Positions 31,963-39,878 of a stretch of DNA of 64,000 nucleotides are shown one piece after another. The DNA lies in assembly GCF_014534655.1 (NCBI RefSeq), contig NZ_JACVVD010000013.1:1-64000 (forward strand). The letters are read 5' to 3'. Below the pieces are notes generated by a model. It was not told where the DNA came from, did no database searches, and saw only the letters and a program-made list of their open reading frames with translations. The stretch's first letter is position 1, and every line of letters begins with the position of its first letter. Origin of the DNA: Paenibacillus sedimenti (lineage in GTDB: Bacteria > Bacillota > Bacilli > Paenibacillales > NBRC-103111). The translations under genes and the position numbers were made by a program.

Positions 31963-33066
31963 TTAGGACTCTCTTTCAATAAGCGAATGCATTTCCGCAC
32001 ACGCCATCACAAACGCGCCTACGCCGTGCAGGTCGTTTTTGCTTGTCGGGCGGGTGACGTAATTCTCGTAGTCTCCTGCTGACGTCCCGATGCAAATATG
32101 CGGTAAAATCAACCGCCCATTTTCATCAAACTCCAGCGCCCGGATTAAGCCCTGATACCCTTTCACGGCTGCATCCAGGCATTCATTGCCGACAACGCCA
32201 TGCTTGATGGCTTTGGCAATCGCATAAACAAATAGGCTCGTGCAGGAGGTTTCCAGCCAGTTGTCCGGCTGATCCCCTTTATCCACGACTTGATACCACA
32301 AGCCGCTCTCCGCGTCCTGATAGCGGATTAAGGCGTGAACGAACTCGCGCAGCGAACTGACAAGCTCCTCGCGCCCCGCTTCATCCGCCGGAAGCTCATC
32401 CAGGAACTGCGCGACCGCAAGGCCGTACCAGCCGAGAGATCGGCCCCAGAACTCCGGCGAGCAGCCCGTTTCGGCGTTCGCCCATGGCATGCGGCGGCTT
32501 TCATCCCAGGCGTGGTAGAGCAGGCCGGACTTCGCGTCTTTCATGTATTTGCGCATTAATTTCTCCTGATGAAGGACCATGTGCCGTAAGCTGTGTTCTC
32601 CGTAATGATTGGCGTATTTCAACGCAAAAACGCCTCCCATATACAATCCATCGAGCCACATTTGATAAGGGTATTTATCCTTATGCCAGAATCCTCCCTC
32701 GGAAGTGAGGTTCAAGGTGTTAAACAGGTTTCTCAATTTATTTGCGGCAACACGGTATTTGGAATGACCTGTACGCTGCTCCAATTGAAACAGCAGCAAG
32801 CCTGCCTGAATGGAATCCAGCTCGTCGCGGGCAAAGTACAGATTGCCCTGCTCATCGATCAAGTTATCGACATATTGCTGGATATAGCTGTCATACCGAT
32901 CTTCCCGCACCGCTTCCGACACCATCTCCATCCCGCACAGGAACACACCTTGATGATAATGCCAACGCCCTGCAGGCGGCAGCTCTTGAGGCGTGTACGT
33001 GCTGATGATGGCGTCGCATGCTGCTTTGGCCCAACCCAGCGGTGTTCGTTCTATGGTTTGATTCAT
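31963..33066 (-). CDS. Glycoside hydrolase family 105 (unsaturated rhamnogalacturonyl hydrolase)
   Basis: 367 residues, six-hairpin fold. Recognised by WHYHQGVFLCGM at the substrate entrance, YPYQMWLDGLYMGGVFALKY (the Asp matches the catalytic Asp of YteR) and AETGCSPEFWGRSLGWYGLAVAQFLDELP. It removes unsaturated galacturonyl units left by pectate or rhamnogalacturonan lyases, inside the cell. No signal peptide. AGAGGGG precedes the ATG. It lies 15 bp after the unknown protein gene and 11 bp before GH28. Confidence 0.93.
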   Translation of the reverse strand: MNQTIERTPLGWAKAACDAIISTYTPQELPPAGRWHYHQGVFLCGMEMVSEAVREDRYDSYIQQYVDNLIDEQGNLYFARDELDSIQAGLLLFQLEQRTGHSKYRVAANKLRNLFNTLNLTSEGGFWHKDKYPYQMWLDGLYMGGVFALKYANHYGEHSLRHMVLHQEKLMRKYMKDAKSGLLYHAWDESRRMPWANAETGCSPEFWGRSLGWYGLAVAQFLDELPADEAGREELVSSLREFVHALIRYQDAESGLWYQVVDKGDQPDNWLETSCTSLFVYAIAKAIKHGVVGNECLDAAVKGYQGLIRALEFDENGRLILPHICIGTSAGDYENYVTRPTSKNDLHGVGAFVMACAEMHSLIERES

Positions 33067-33081
33067 TTCGGTTTCCCCTCT

Positions 33082-34194
33082 CTACTCCTGATAAACATTC
33101 ATTGTGGATAACTTTGGCGCTTCCATCCCGGCAAGTTGGTAACAGACCGAACGGATCAACAGCGCCTGCGTCCCTGCGTTCATGTCGCCTTCCACTTCGC
33201 CGCGCCCGATGTGAACGGCCTTCGGCATGTTCGGGTAGTACTCGCCGCCCTTGATTTGCGCGACATTCGGCGCGGTCGGCGAATGCGCCAGCTCCCGCGA
33301 AAAGCCGCCGTCTGCACGCAGCAGGCGCTTCATATTTTGCACGGTGTTCTGTATGATTTCGCGCAGCTCCTCTACGGGAATATCCAGCTTCATGTAGGAT
33401 AATAAATGAATCGGGTTGCGGATATAGCACATATCAGCCGCTTCTTCGTTACGCAGAGCATTGAGGATGCTCTGGTAGATCTGCTCTTCCCTCGGCAGCG
33501 GCACGTCAAAGCGGTCGTAAAAGATGTGCAGCTTAAAGGTGCCCGATATCCGCACATAATACGAGCCCTCGCCCCAGAGCCCCGACTGGGGATCTTGCTG
33601 CTCCGCGAAGAAGTCGAAAGCGGTCTTCGCGTATGCCGCTCTGCGGCTGGCCGGCTCCACCTGCTCCACGTACACGCTGGAGGTGGATAAGCGGTCGCAG
33701 CCGCGCCAGCTGTTGCTGAGCTGGACGGATGCCAGCCAGCGCGTGTACGCTTCCCGCGAGCTCATGTACGCAGGCGCCTGCTGCGCTTCGTACGGCAGCG
33801 CATGCAGCGGCTGCCCGCCGAGCTTGCGCAGCGCGTTCACGCTGTAGCCGATGGCGCGCGCGACCATCACTTCATCCTCGCGCATGAGCGGGTTGTCGTC
33901 GTAGAAGTAACCGGACGGCGCTTCCTGCTTGCTCTGGAAGAAGCGGATCATACGCTGCTTCATAGCCTTCGGCATCTCGCTCAGCATGCCGCAGCGCTCC
34001 AGGATGTTCAACGCCTGCGCAGTTGATTCGATGTCCGGCCCGATGCCGGTCATCGATCTGGAACTTCGCGCATAATAGAAGCCGCCGCTTGCCGAATCAT
34101 ACTGCCCGCCAAGCCATCGAAAGAAGCCCTCGAACAAGCTGTCCATCTCGGCAAGGAGATGGCGGATATCGTTATTGCCCGTCTGAGTCTGCAT
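33082..34194 (-). CDS. Uncharacterised protein of the pectin locus, helical-barrel-like
   Basis: 370 residues without signal peptide. Aromatic- and charge-rich helices alternate with short loops: LFEGFFRWLGGQYDSASGGFYYARSS, then DIESTAQALNILERCG, WLASVQLSNSWRGCDRLSTSSVYVEQV and the end HIGRGEVEGDMNAGTQALLIRSVCYQL. The spacing of helical pairs and the GGFYYARSS-like turn suggest an alpha/alpha toroid as in GH105 or GH88, but no catalytic motif is recognised. It sits between the permeases and GH105 in the operon, 18 bp after the permease, so a role in pectic oligosaccharide breakdown is inferred. AAGAGG precedes the ATG. Confidence 0.6.
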   Translation of the reverse strand: MQTQTGNNDIRHLLAEMDSLFEGFFRWLGGQYDSASGGFYYARSSRSMTGIGPDIESTAQALNILERCGMLSEMPKAMKQRMIRFFQSKQEAPSGYFYDDNPLMREDEVMVARAIGYSVNALRKLGGQPLHALPYEAQQAPAYMSSREAYTRWLASVQLSNSWRGCDRLSTSSVYVEQVEPASRRAAYAKTAFDFFAEQQDPQSGLWGEGSYYVRISGTFKLHIFYDRFDVPLPREEQIYQSILNALRNEEAADMCYIRNPIHLLSYMKLDIPVEELREIIQNTVQNMKRLLRADGGFSRELAHSPTAPNVAQIKGGEYYPNMPKAVHIGRGEVEGDMNAGTQALLIRSVCYQLAGMEAPKLSTMNVYQE

Positions 34195-34212
34195 ATTCAG
34201 ATGCCTCTTTTC

Positions 34213-35088
34213 CTAGCCCTTAATCGAACCCAGCATAGCGCCTTTAGCAAAGTGCTTCTGCAAGAAGGGATACACGCACAAGATCGGCAGCGTCGCTACG
34301 ACGATAACGGCCATCTTCACGGACTGCTCCGGAGGCGGGGTGGTATTATCGAGCGCTGAGCTGTAATCCATCCCGCTTGCAAGAACAACAATTTGTCTAA
34401 GGAGGACCTGGATCGGCCACATTGCACTCTCATTCAAATAAAGGATCGCACTCAAGTAGGTGTTCCAATACGTCACAGCATAGAATAAGGAAATCGTCGC
34501 AATCGCAGGCATCGATAATGGCAGTACGATGCGGAACAAGATGCCGAAGTCATGGCAGCCATCGATTTTGGCCGATTCCTCGAGTCCTTCGGGTATGTTC
34601 TGGAAGAAATTTTTCAAAATAATCAAATTGAATGCGCTGATTGCCGTTGGCAAAATCAATGCCGCGTAGGTGTCGATCAAGCCCAGTTCTTTCACGACCA
34701 AAAACGTCGGAATCAACCCGCCGCTAAAGAGCATCGTGAATACCACAAGGAACATGATGACGTTTCTGCCATCCAAATCTCTGCGGGATAAACCGTATGC
34801 CATCAGAGCAGTAACAAACATGCTGAATATGGTTCCGACAAGCGTAACGCCGATCGAAACGCCCATCGCTTTAAAGATCGTACTTGTTGAGAAAATAAAC
34901 CGGTATGCCTCTATGCTCCAGTCCGTTGGAATAAGCACAAACTTCTTGACGGCCATCTCCGCGCTTGTCGTAAACGATCCCGCAACAACATGTACGAAGG
35001 GTAACATCGTAACTAAACCAATGATGGTCAGCAGCGTATAATTGATAGTGGCAAACAGTCGGCCACTTAACGTTTTATCATCTACCAT
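34213..35088 (-). CDS. Sugar ABC transporter permease, YtcP/LplC type
   Basis: 291 residues with about six membrane helices. The EAA loop that docks the ATPase is NIPEGLEESAKIDGCHDFGILFRIVLPLSMPAI (residues about 180-212). The start SGRLFATINYTLLTIIGLVTMLPF is typical of this oligosaccharide subgroup. It pairs with the permease at 35122 and the binding proteins upstream. No ATPase is encoded here, so a shared MsmX-type ATPase must be used, as is common in the group. Confidence 0.93.
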   Translation of the reverse strand: MVDDKTLSGRLFATINYTLLTIIGLVTMLPFVHVVAGSFTTSAEMAVKKFVLIPTDWSIEAYRFIFSTSTIFKAMGVSIGVTLVGTIFSMFVTALMAYGLSRRDLDGRNVIMFLVVFTMLFSGGLIPTFLVVKELGLIDTYAALILPTAISAFNLIILKNFFQNIPEGLEESAKIDGCHDFGILFRIVLPLSMPAIATISLFYAVTYWNTYLSAILYLNESAMWPIQVLLRQIVVLASGMDYSSALDNTTPPPEQSVKMAVIVVATLPILCVYPFLQKHFAKGAMLGSIKG

Positions 35089-35121
35089 GATACATTCCTC
35101 CTAAGGTCTTCTACCGGCTTA

Positions 35122-36075
35122 TTAATAAACGCCCTCTTCGCCCATCTTCTTGGCAATTTTGTTAGCCAGCATGACAAGAATAAGTCCGATAAACGATTTG
35201 AAGAAGCCGATCGCGGCACTGTAACTGAACTGACCTTGCTTTAATCCTGCAGTATATACATACGTATCAATGATCTCAGCAACATTTCGGTTCATTGAGT
35301 TGAGAAGCAGGTAGACATGTTCAAAACCGAGTTCGAGAACATCGCCAATTTTCAAAATTAACAATACAATGATCACGCTGCGAATCGCAGGCAATGTGAT
35401 ATGCCACATTTGTCTAAGCCGTCCCGCGCCATCCATCCGCGCAGCCTCATACTGCTGAGGATCGATCGAGGCAATGGCCGCCAGATAAATAATGGTCCCC
35501 CATCCCGCTTCTCTCCAGATAACCTGAAGAATATAGGTGGGTCTAAACCATTCAGGGCTGAGCAAAAAATTAATCTTTTCAAGCCCGACATACTCAAGTA
35601 AATCGTTGATAACCCCGCCGTCCATCGTCAGCATGACAAAACTGATCGAGACGATAATGACCCAGGACATAAAATGAGGCAGATAGACGATCGTTTGAAA
35701 CGTTTTCTTGAACAGCTCCATTCTGACTTCATTCAACATAAGCGCCAACAGAATAGGAATCGGAAAAAAAAACAAGATATTCATGACAAACAAAATTAAC
35801 GTATTGCTTAAAATATTGAGAAAATCCGGCTCCGTAAATAAGCGCTGAAAATGTTCAAAACCGACCCATTCGCTTCCGCTAACCCCTTTGAACGGTTTGT
35901 AATTCTGAAACGAAATGATCAAACCATACATGGGAATATACTTGAAAACGAGAAAATACAACACTCCCGGCAGCAGCATGACATAGATCCATTTATTTCT
36001 CCAAAGACGTCTGCTAAGCTCACTGCTTCGGGCTGTAGGTACTGTCGCTGCTCTACTAACCGATGCTTTCTCCAT
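35122..36075 (-). CDS. Sugar ABC transporter permease, LplB type
   Basis: About 317 residues from the ATG at 36075 (GGAAAGGAAGG upstream). Membrane start RLWRNKWIYVMLLPGVLYFLVFKYIPMYGLIISFQNYKPFKG is the LplB/YtePQ hallmark. The EAA loop is DPQQYEAARMDGAGRLRQMWHITLPAI. It forms the transport channel with the YtcP-type permease and probably takes pectic oligosaccharides. It lies 98 bp after the binding-protein gene with a hairpin between them. Confidence 0.93.
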   Translation of the reverse strand: MEKASVSRAATVPTARSSELSRRLWRNKWIYVMLLPGVLYFLVFKYIPMYGLIISFQNYKPFKGVSGSEWVGFEHFQRLFTEPDFLNILSNTLILFVMNILFFFPIPILLALMLNEVRMELFKKTFQTIVYLPHFMSWVIIVSISFVMLTMDGGVINDLLEYVGLEKINFLLSPEWFRPTYILQVIWREAGWGTIIYLAAIASIDPQQYEAARMDGAGRLRQMWHITLPAIRSVIIVLLILKIGDVLELGFEHVYLLLNSMNRNVAEIIDTYVYTAGLKQGQFSYSAAIGFFKSFIGLILVMLANKIAKKMGEEGVY

Positions 36076-36112
36076 GATAACCCTTCCTTTCCGGGAATAA
36101 TTCAAGGGATGA

Positions 36113-36142
36113 AGAGGCTGTTGAACTTTTCAACAGCCCTCT
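36113..36142 (-). other. Intercistronic hairpin between binding protein and permease
   Basis: GAGGCTGTTGAA pairs with TTCAACAGCCCTC around a short loop. No T run follows on the minus strand. Such stems usually protect the upstream binding-protein mRNA or reduce read-through, giving more binding protein than permease. Confidence 0.6.
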
Positions 36143-36172
36143 CCCATTTCTCTCTACAACCGATTGTGCAAA

Positions 36173-37696
36173 TTATTTTTTGGCTGCGTTGTATTCTTCA
36201 ATAATCTTGTTGCCGCCGCGATTTTTCCAATCCTCAACAGCCTTTTCAAAACCAGCCTTGTCAATGTTGCCGTAAATGTATTTATTGGTTGCGTCTTTGA
36301 TTAATTCTTGAAGCTGTACGCCTTTCTCCAGATACGTTTTCGATTCCAGAGGAGCCGCCGGATCCTGTACGGCATACTTGAGGTTGTCGATCTTCAATGT
36401 TTGCGCCTTGGTAAATGGTACGGAATCAGATACGCCGATATATCTTCCAGTTGTATCTTCATCGCCTACTGCTGCATCGGTAAACGGCTTGACTTCACGT
36501 TCCACTAATTCTTTATCTTTCTTTTTAGCCTTGTTGTCGACTACGGTATAGTGGACGTCTTTAATGCCCCAGAACATCGTGTTGGCAACTTCCGGCGTCA
36601 TCATCTTGTCAAAGAAGGCCAGGATTTTCTTTAACTCCGCTTCGTTTTTAACAGCGGATTTCGGGAACATAATTACATTGGCATAACCTGGGAGAGCCCA
36701 TGACGAGAATTTGCCATCTTTTCCTGCCACCATACTATGAACATCAACTACGGCAGTAGGAACATTTTTCTTCAGATCTTTCTCCAACGTCTCGACGTCG
36801 GTCATTGCACCGATATATATGCCTGCCGTACCTTTTTTGAACAGATTCTGCTGATCCGTTTTACTTGTCGCCGCGAAATCCTTATTGATAATGCCTTCAT
36901 CACGCAGTTTCTTGTAATAATCCATTGCCGTGATATATTCCGGGAACGTAAACTCCGGCTGAATCTTGCCGTCTTTCACACCCCAGTTATTCGGAACGCC
37001 TAACCAGGTGGCAACCGTTTTGAATGAGCCGTAAATCAGATCGTTACGATCCGTCAGACCGATCGTATCCTTTTTGCCGTTGCCATCAGGATCGTTCTCC
37101 GTGAATGCCTTCATCATCGCATACAACTCTTCTGTATTTGCCGGAGGCTTAAGCCCCAGCTTATCCGCCCAGTCTTTGCGGTAAATCATACCTTGACGAG
37201 CAATATCTACGCCGCGGTAAAGCGTGTATAATTTGCCGTCAACTTTCGTATTTTCCAAAGTCGTGGACTTCAATTTGCTCAGGTTCGGGAATTCTTTCAG
37301 GTAAGGCCCGATCTCCCAGAATTGACCGTCGCGAATGGCCGATTTCATTTGAATGAACGTCGCTTGGTTCTTCAAGTAAGTCACCTGCGGCAGTCCGCCT
37401 GTCGCAAAGGTCGTATTCAACTTCTCCTCATAGGTATCTGCCGGGAAGAATTGAAACGTCAGTTTCGTATTCGTTAATTTCTCCAACTCTTTAATCACGA
37501 CATCCGGCGGATTCTCAGGTGTGTTCAATGGGGTCATGATCGTAATAGCTGTCGGTTTGTTATCAGTTGCCTTTGGTGTTTCACCACTTGTAGTCGCTGC
37601 GGGAGTTGCCGTTTTACCTCCGTCCGCGCAGGCTGCCAGCAGCGCGCTGGAAACGAGCAATACGCTGAGTGGAATTGAGACCAGTTTTCTCTTCAT
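36173..37696 (-). CDS. Sugar-binding lipoprotein of the pectin ABC transporter (YtcQ/LplA type)
   Basis: 507 residues with a lipoprotein signal: LLVSSALLAACADGG (lipobox LAAC, lipidated Cys about 22). The family pattern is TIMTPLNTPENPPDVVIKELEKLTNTKLTFQFFPADTYEEKLNTTFATGG. A calcium-type loop ENDPDGNGKKDTIGL (D-x-D-x-N-x-x-x-D) lies near residue 205. It would capture oligosaccharides at the membrane surface. It is the gene before the permeases. GGAGGTC precedes the ATG. A paralogue at 38207 shares the architecture. Confidence 0.93.
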   Translation of the reverse strand: MKRKLVSIPLSVLLVSSALLAACADGGKTATPAATTSGETPKATDNKPTAITIMTPLNTPENPPDVVIKELEKLTNTKLTFQFFPADTYEEKLNTTFATGGLPQVTYLKNQATFIQMKSAIRDGQFWEIGPYLKEFPNLSKLKSTTLENTKVDGKLYTLYRGVDIARQGMIYRKDWADKLGLKPPANTEELYAMMKAFTENDPDGNGKKDTIGLTDRNDLIYGSFKTVATWLGVPNNWGVKDGKIQPEFTFPEYITAMDYYKKLRDEGIINKDFAATSKTDQQNLFKKGTAGIYIGAMTDVETLEKDLKKNVPTAVVDVHSMVAGKDGKFSSWALPGYANVIMFPKSAVKNEAELKKILAFFDKMMTPEVANTMFWGIKDVHYTVVDNKAKKKDKELVEREVKPFTDAAVGDEDTTGRYIGVSDSVPFTKAQTLKIDNLKYAVQDPAAPLESKTYLEKGVQLQELIKDATNKYIYGNIDKAGFEKAVEDWKNRGGNKIIEEYNAAKK

Positions 37697-38152
37697 ATTT
37701 GTTAGACCTCCACGAAATTGTGATGTGCTACAAGTTCCACATTACACGTTCGTTTTCGGGTACCGAAACAATCATTTGCTCATTTCAAGGAGGGGCAGCA
37801 AGGATAGTGAGAAGATGATTATTAACGGGGTAAATGATTATTGGCATGAGAAAATCATACTGATTGTGATTCAAAACCGGGGGTTAGGCGGTGTTTTTCG
37901 CATTAACGAACTAATGTTCGCTAATGACGAACATACTGACGCAATTTCACGGGGGAAACGGCTAAAACCGTGCTCGATAGAACAATGTTCTATAATTAGA
38001 GAAGCATGTTCGTTAATTATGGAACATTGTTCACTAATCGTCCCATGACGTGATTCTTGCTATTTATAGCGTCTCATGTTTCTTTATTTGCGAACGATAG
38101 GTACTGTTGGAGAGGCTCGGTAAGATAGCCGCGCAGGAATCGGTAGGCGAAC
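37697..38152. other. Gap with a long palindrome (37981-38031)
   Basis: AACAATGTTCTATAATTA (37981-37998) pairs with TAATTATGGAACATTGTT (38014-38031), one mismatch in 18, with the loop GAGAAGCATGTTCGT. Earlier, GTTCGCTAATGACGAAC (about 37917) is a smaller palindrome built on the same word GTTC/GAAC. No gene or clear promoter was found in the rest of this stretch. Control sites of the binding-protein genes are the likely content. Confidence 0.5.
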
Positions 38153-38185
38153 AAAAAAAACCGCTGCACCTAAGTGAAAGCGGTT
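38153..38185 (-). terminator. Terminator after the second binding-protein gene
   Basis: ACCGCT pairs with AGCGGT around a 12-bp loop, followed on the minus strand by a run of eight T (complement of 38153-38160). It isolates this gene from the downstream transporter operon. Confidence 0.85.
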
Positions 38186-38206
38186 TAAGGCATGAGCATA
38201 TTCCAG

Positions 38207-39727
38207 TTATTTAGCTCGACGATAAGCGTCGTTGTACTCTTGGATAATCTGGCTGCCGCCGTTGCGTTTCCAGCGTTCGATCTCCTGCAGAAACCCGGCT
38301 TTGTCCATTTTGCCCAGCATATAGTTATAAGTCGCGTCGGAAATAATTTTATAAAGCTCCACACCGCGCTCATCGTAGGTTTTCGACTCCAGATTGATCG
38401 TCGGGTCCTTGATGACATATTTTTCATTATCTGCGCTAAGCTTATCGGCGAGCTGTGATAGTGACTCGCTCTCGGCTACACCCATCACATTCGGATTATT
38501 CAGATCCGCAATCATCATCGCATAGAACGCATTGACCTCGTTCACGCGAATCTTAGAAGTTTCCTCCGACAGCTGCACCTTATCTCCTTTGGCCGTGTAA
38601 TGGCGTCCTTCCAGGCCGTATTTCATCAGATTCGCAACATCTTTATCCATCGTCCGGTCAAAAAAGTGAAGCACCTGCTTCAATTCCTCTTCGGTACGAA
38701 TCGCTTTCTTGGAGAACAGGTACAGCGCGCTGTAGTTCGGGATCGACCAGATCCGGAACCCGGTGGGTCCCTCAATATGGTTCACCAGCGTCAGTCTGGC
38801 TTGCGGATTGGCCATCTTTACCTCGTCGGAGAGCCGCTGCACATCCTGCATGCTGCCGATATAGGCTCCAGCTGTGCCGCGGATGAACTTATCCCGCTGA
38901 ACATCTTTACTCGTGACCGCAAAATCCGAATTTATCAGCTTCTCATCGTACAGCTTTTTCATGAAATTCATCGTGTCCACATAAGCCGTCGTTTCAAATT
39001 CGGGAACGAGCTTCCCATCCGCCAGTCCCCAATTATTCGGCGTTCCGAAGTAGGAACTTAGCGTCTTAAACGCTCCGAAAACCAAATCATTCCGATCCGT
39101 CAAACCAATCGTATCGTTCTTGCCGTTGCGGTCGGGATCTTGATTCGTGAACGCTTTCAACATTTGATACAATTCATCGATTGTCCGCGGTTTGTCCAGC
39201 TTCAGGTTATTCAACCAATCTTCACGAAGGATAATTCCCTGACGCGAGGACGGCCGCTCGGTATACAAACCGTAAATTTTGCCGTCCACTGCCGCTTGAT
39301 TTAAAATATCCTTGTTTAATTGCTTCAGGTTCGGGTACTGTTCCAGATAAGGTCTTATATCCCAAAAAGCGCCGGAACGGATCGAATTTTTCATCAGCAT
39401 ATAGTCGGTATATTTGACGTAAGTCGCTTTTTTGAGCGAGTTGGTCGTAAGCGCCGTATTCATCTTGTCCGTATAGATGACATCCGGCACCCAATTCAGA
39501 TCCAGCTTCGTCTGCGTCCGCTTCTCGATCTCCTGTACCAGCTCAGGAATAGGAGGATGCGGAAAATGAAGGGGCGCCATAATCGAAACCACAGGGCGAC
39601 CGTCGCTTGCCAAATCATTTGGTGAGGATGCCTCGTTATTGCAGGCGCTAAGCAAACTGACCGTCAACAGCAGCATCACGATCTGACAAGCCCTCTTCCC
39701 TATTCGTCGTTGCACATCCTTGCTCAT
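38207..39727 (-). CDS. Second sugar-binding lipoprotein, paralogous to the one at 36173
   Basis: About 506 residues from the ATG at 39727 (GGGGG upstream). Lipoprotein signal VMLLLTVSLLSACNNEASS (lipobox LSAC). The same family pattern and calcium-type loop TNQDPDRNGKNDTIGLTDRND are present, and the C-terminal AFEK-like KMDKAGFLQEIERWKRNGGSQIIQEYNDAYR matches its paralogue closely. It ends in its own terminator and diverges from the AraC-type regulator at 39879. It could present different oligosaccharides to the same permeases or be a sensor partner. Confidence 0.92.
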   Translation of the reverse strand: MSKDVQRRIGKRACQIVMLLLTVSLLSACNNEASSPNDLASDGRPVVSIMAPLHFPHPPIPELVQEIEKRTQTKLDLNWVPDVIYTDKMNTALTTNSLKKATYVKYTDYMLMKNSIRSGAFWDIRPYLEQYPNLKQLNKDILNQAAVDGKIYGLYTERPSSRQGIILREDWLNNLKLDKPRTIDELYQMLKAFTNQDPDRNGKNDTIGLTDRNDLVFGAFKTLSSYFGTPNNWGLADGKLVPEFETTAYVDTMNFMKKLYDEKLINSDFAVTSKDVQRDKFIRGTAGAYIGSMQDVQRLSDEVKMANPQARLTLVNHIEGPTGFRIWSIPNYSALYLFSKKAIRTEEELKQVLHFFDRTMDKDVANLMKYGLEGRHYTAKGDKVQLSEETSKIRVNEVNAFYAMMIADLNNPNVMGVAESESLSQLADKLSADNEKYVIKDPTINLESKTYDERGVELYKIISDATYNYMLGKMDKAGFLQEIERWKRNGGSQIIQEYNDAYRRAK

Positions 39728-39878
39728 CGTGTCATCCCCCTTGCCACAGCAGCGTTTTCTGTACATAATCTAAGTTAATGATTATCCGGACCTCAGATGA
39801 TTATTGTAGATCTCCGGCGACTCTACTACAATATTAAAACATAGTAAATCATAACCTCAGGATAAGGTGTTGGATGCC

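Noticed and set aside
37521..38048. Plus-strand open frame of 175 codons
   Set aside because: Its first part is antisense to the binding-protein gene and the remainder runs through the palindrome; no ribosome site or homology was seen.
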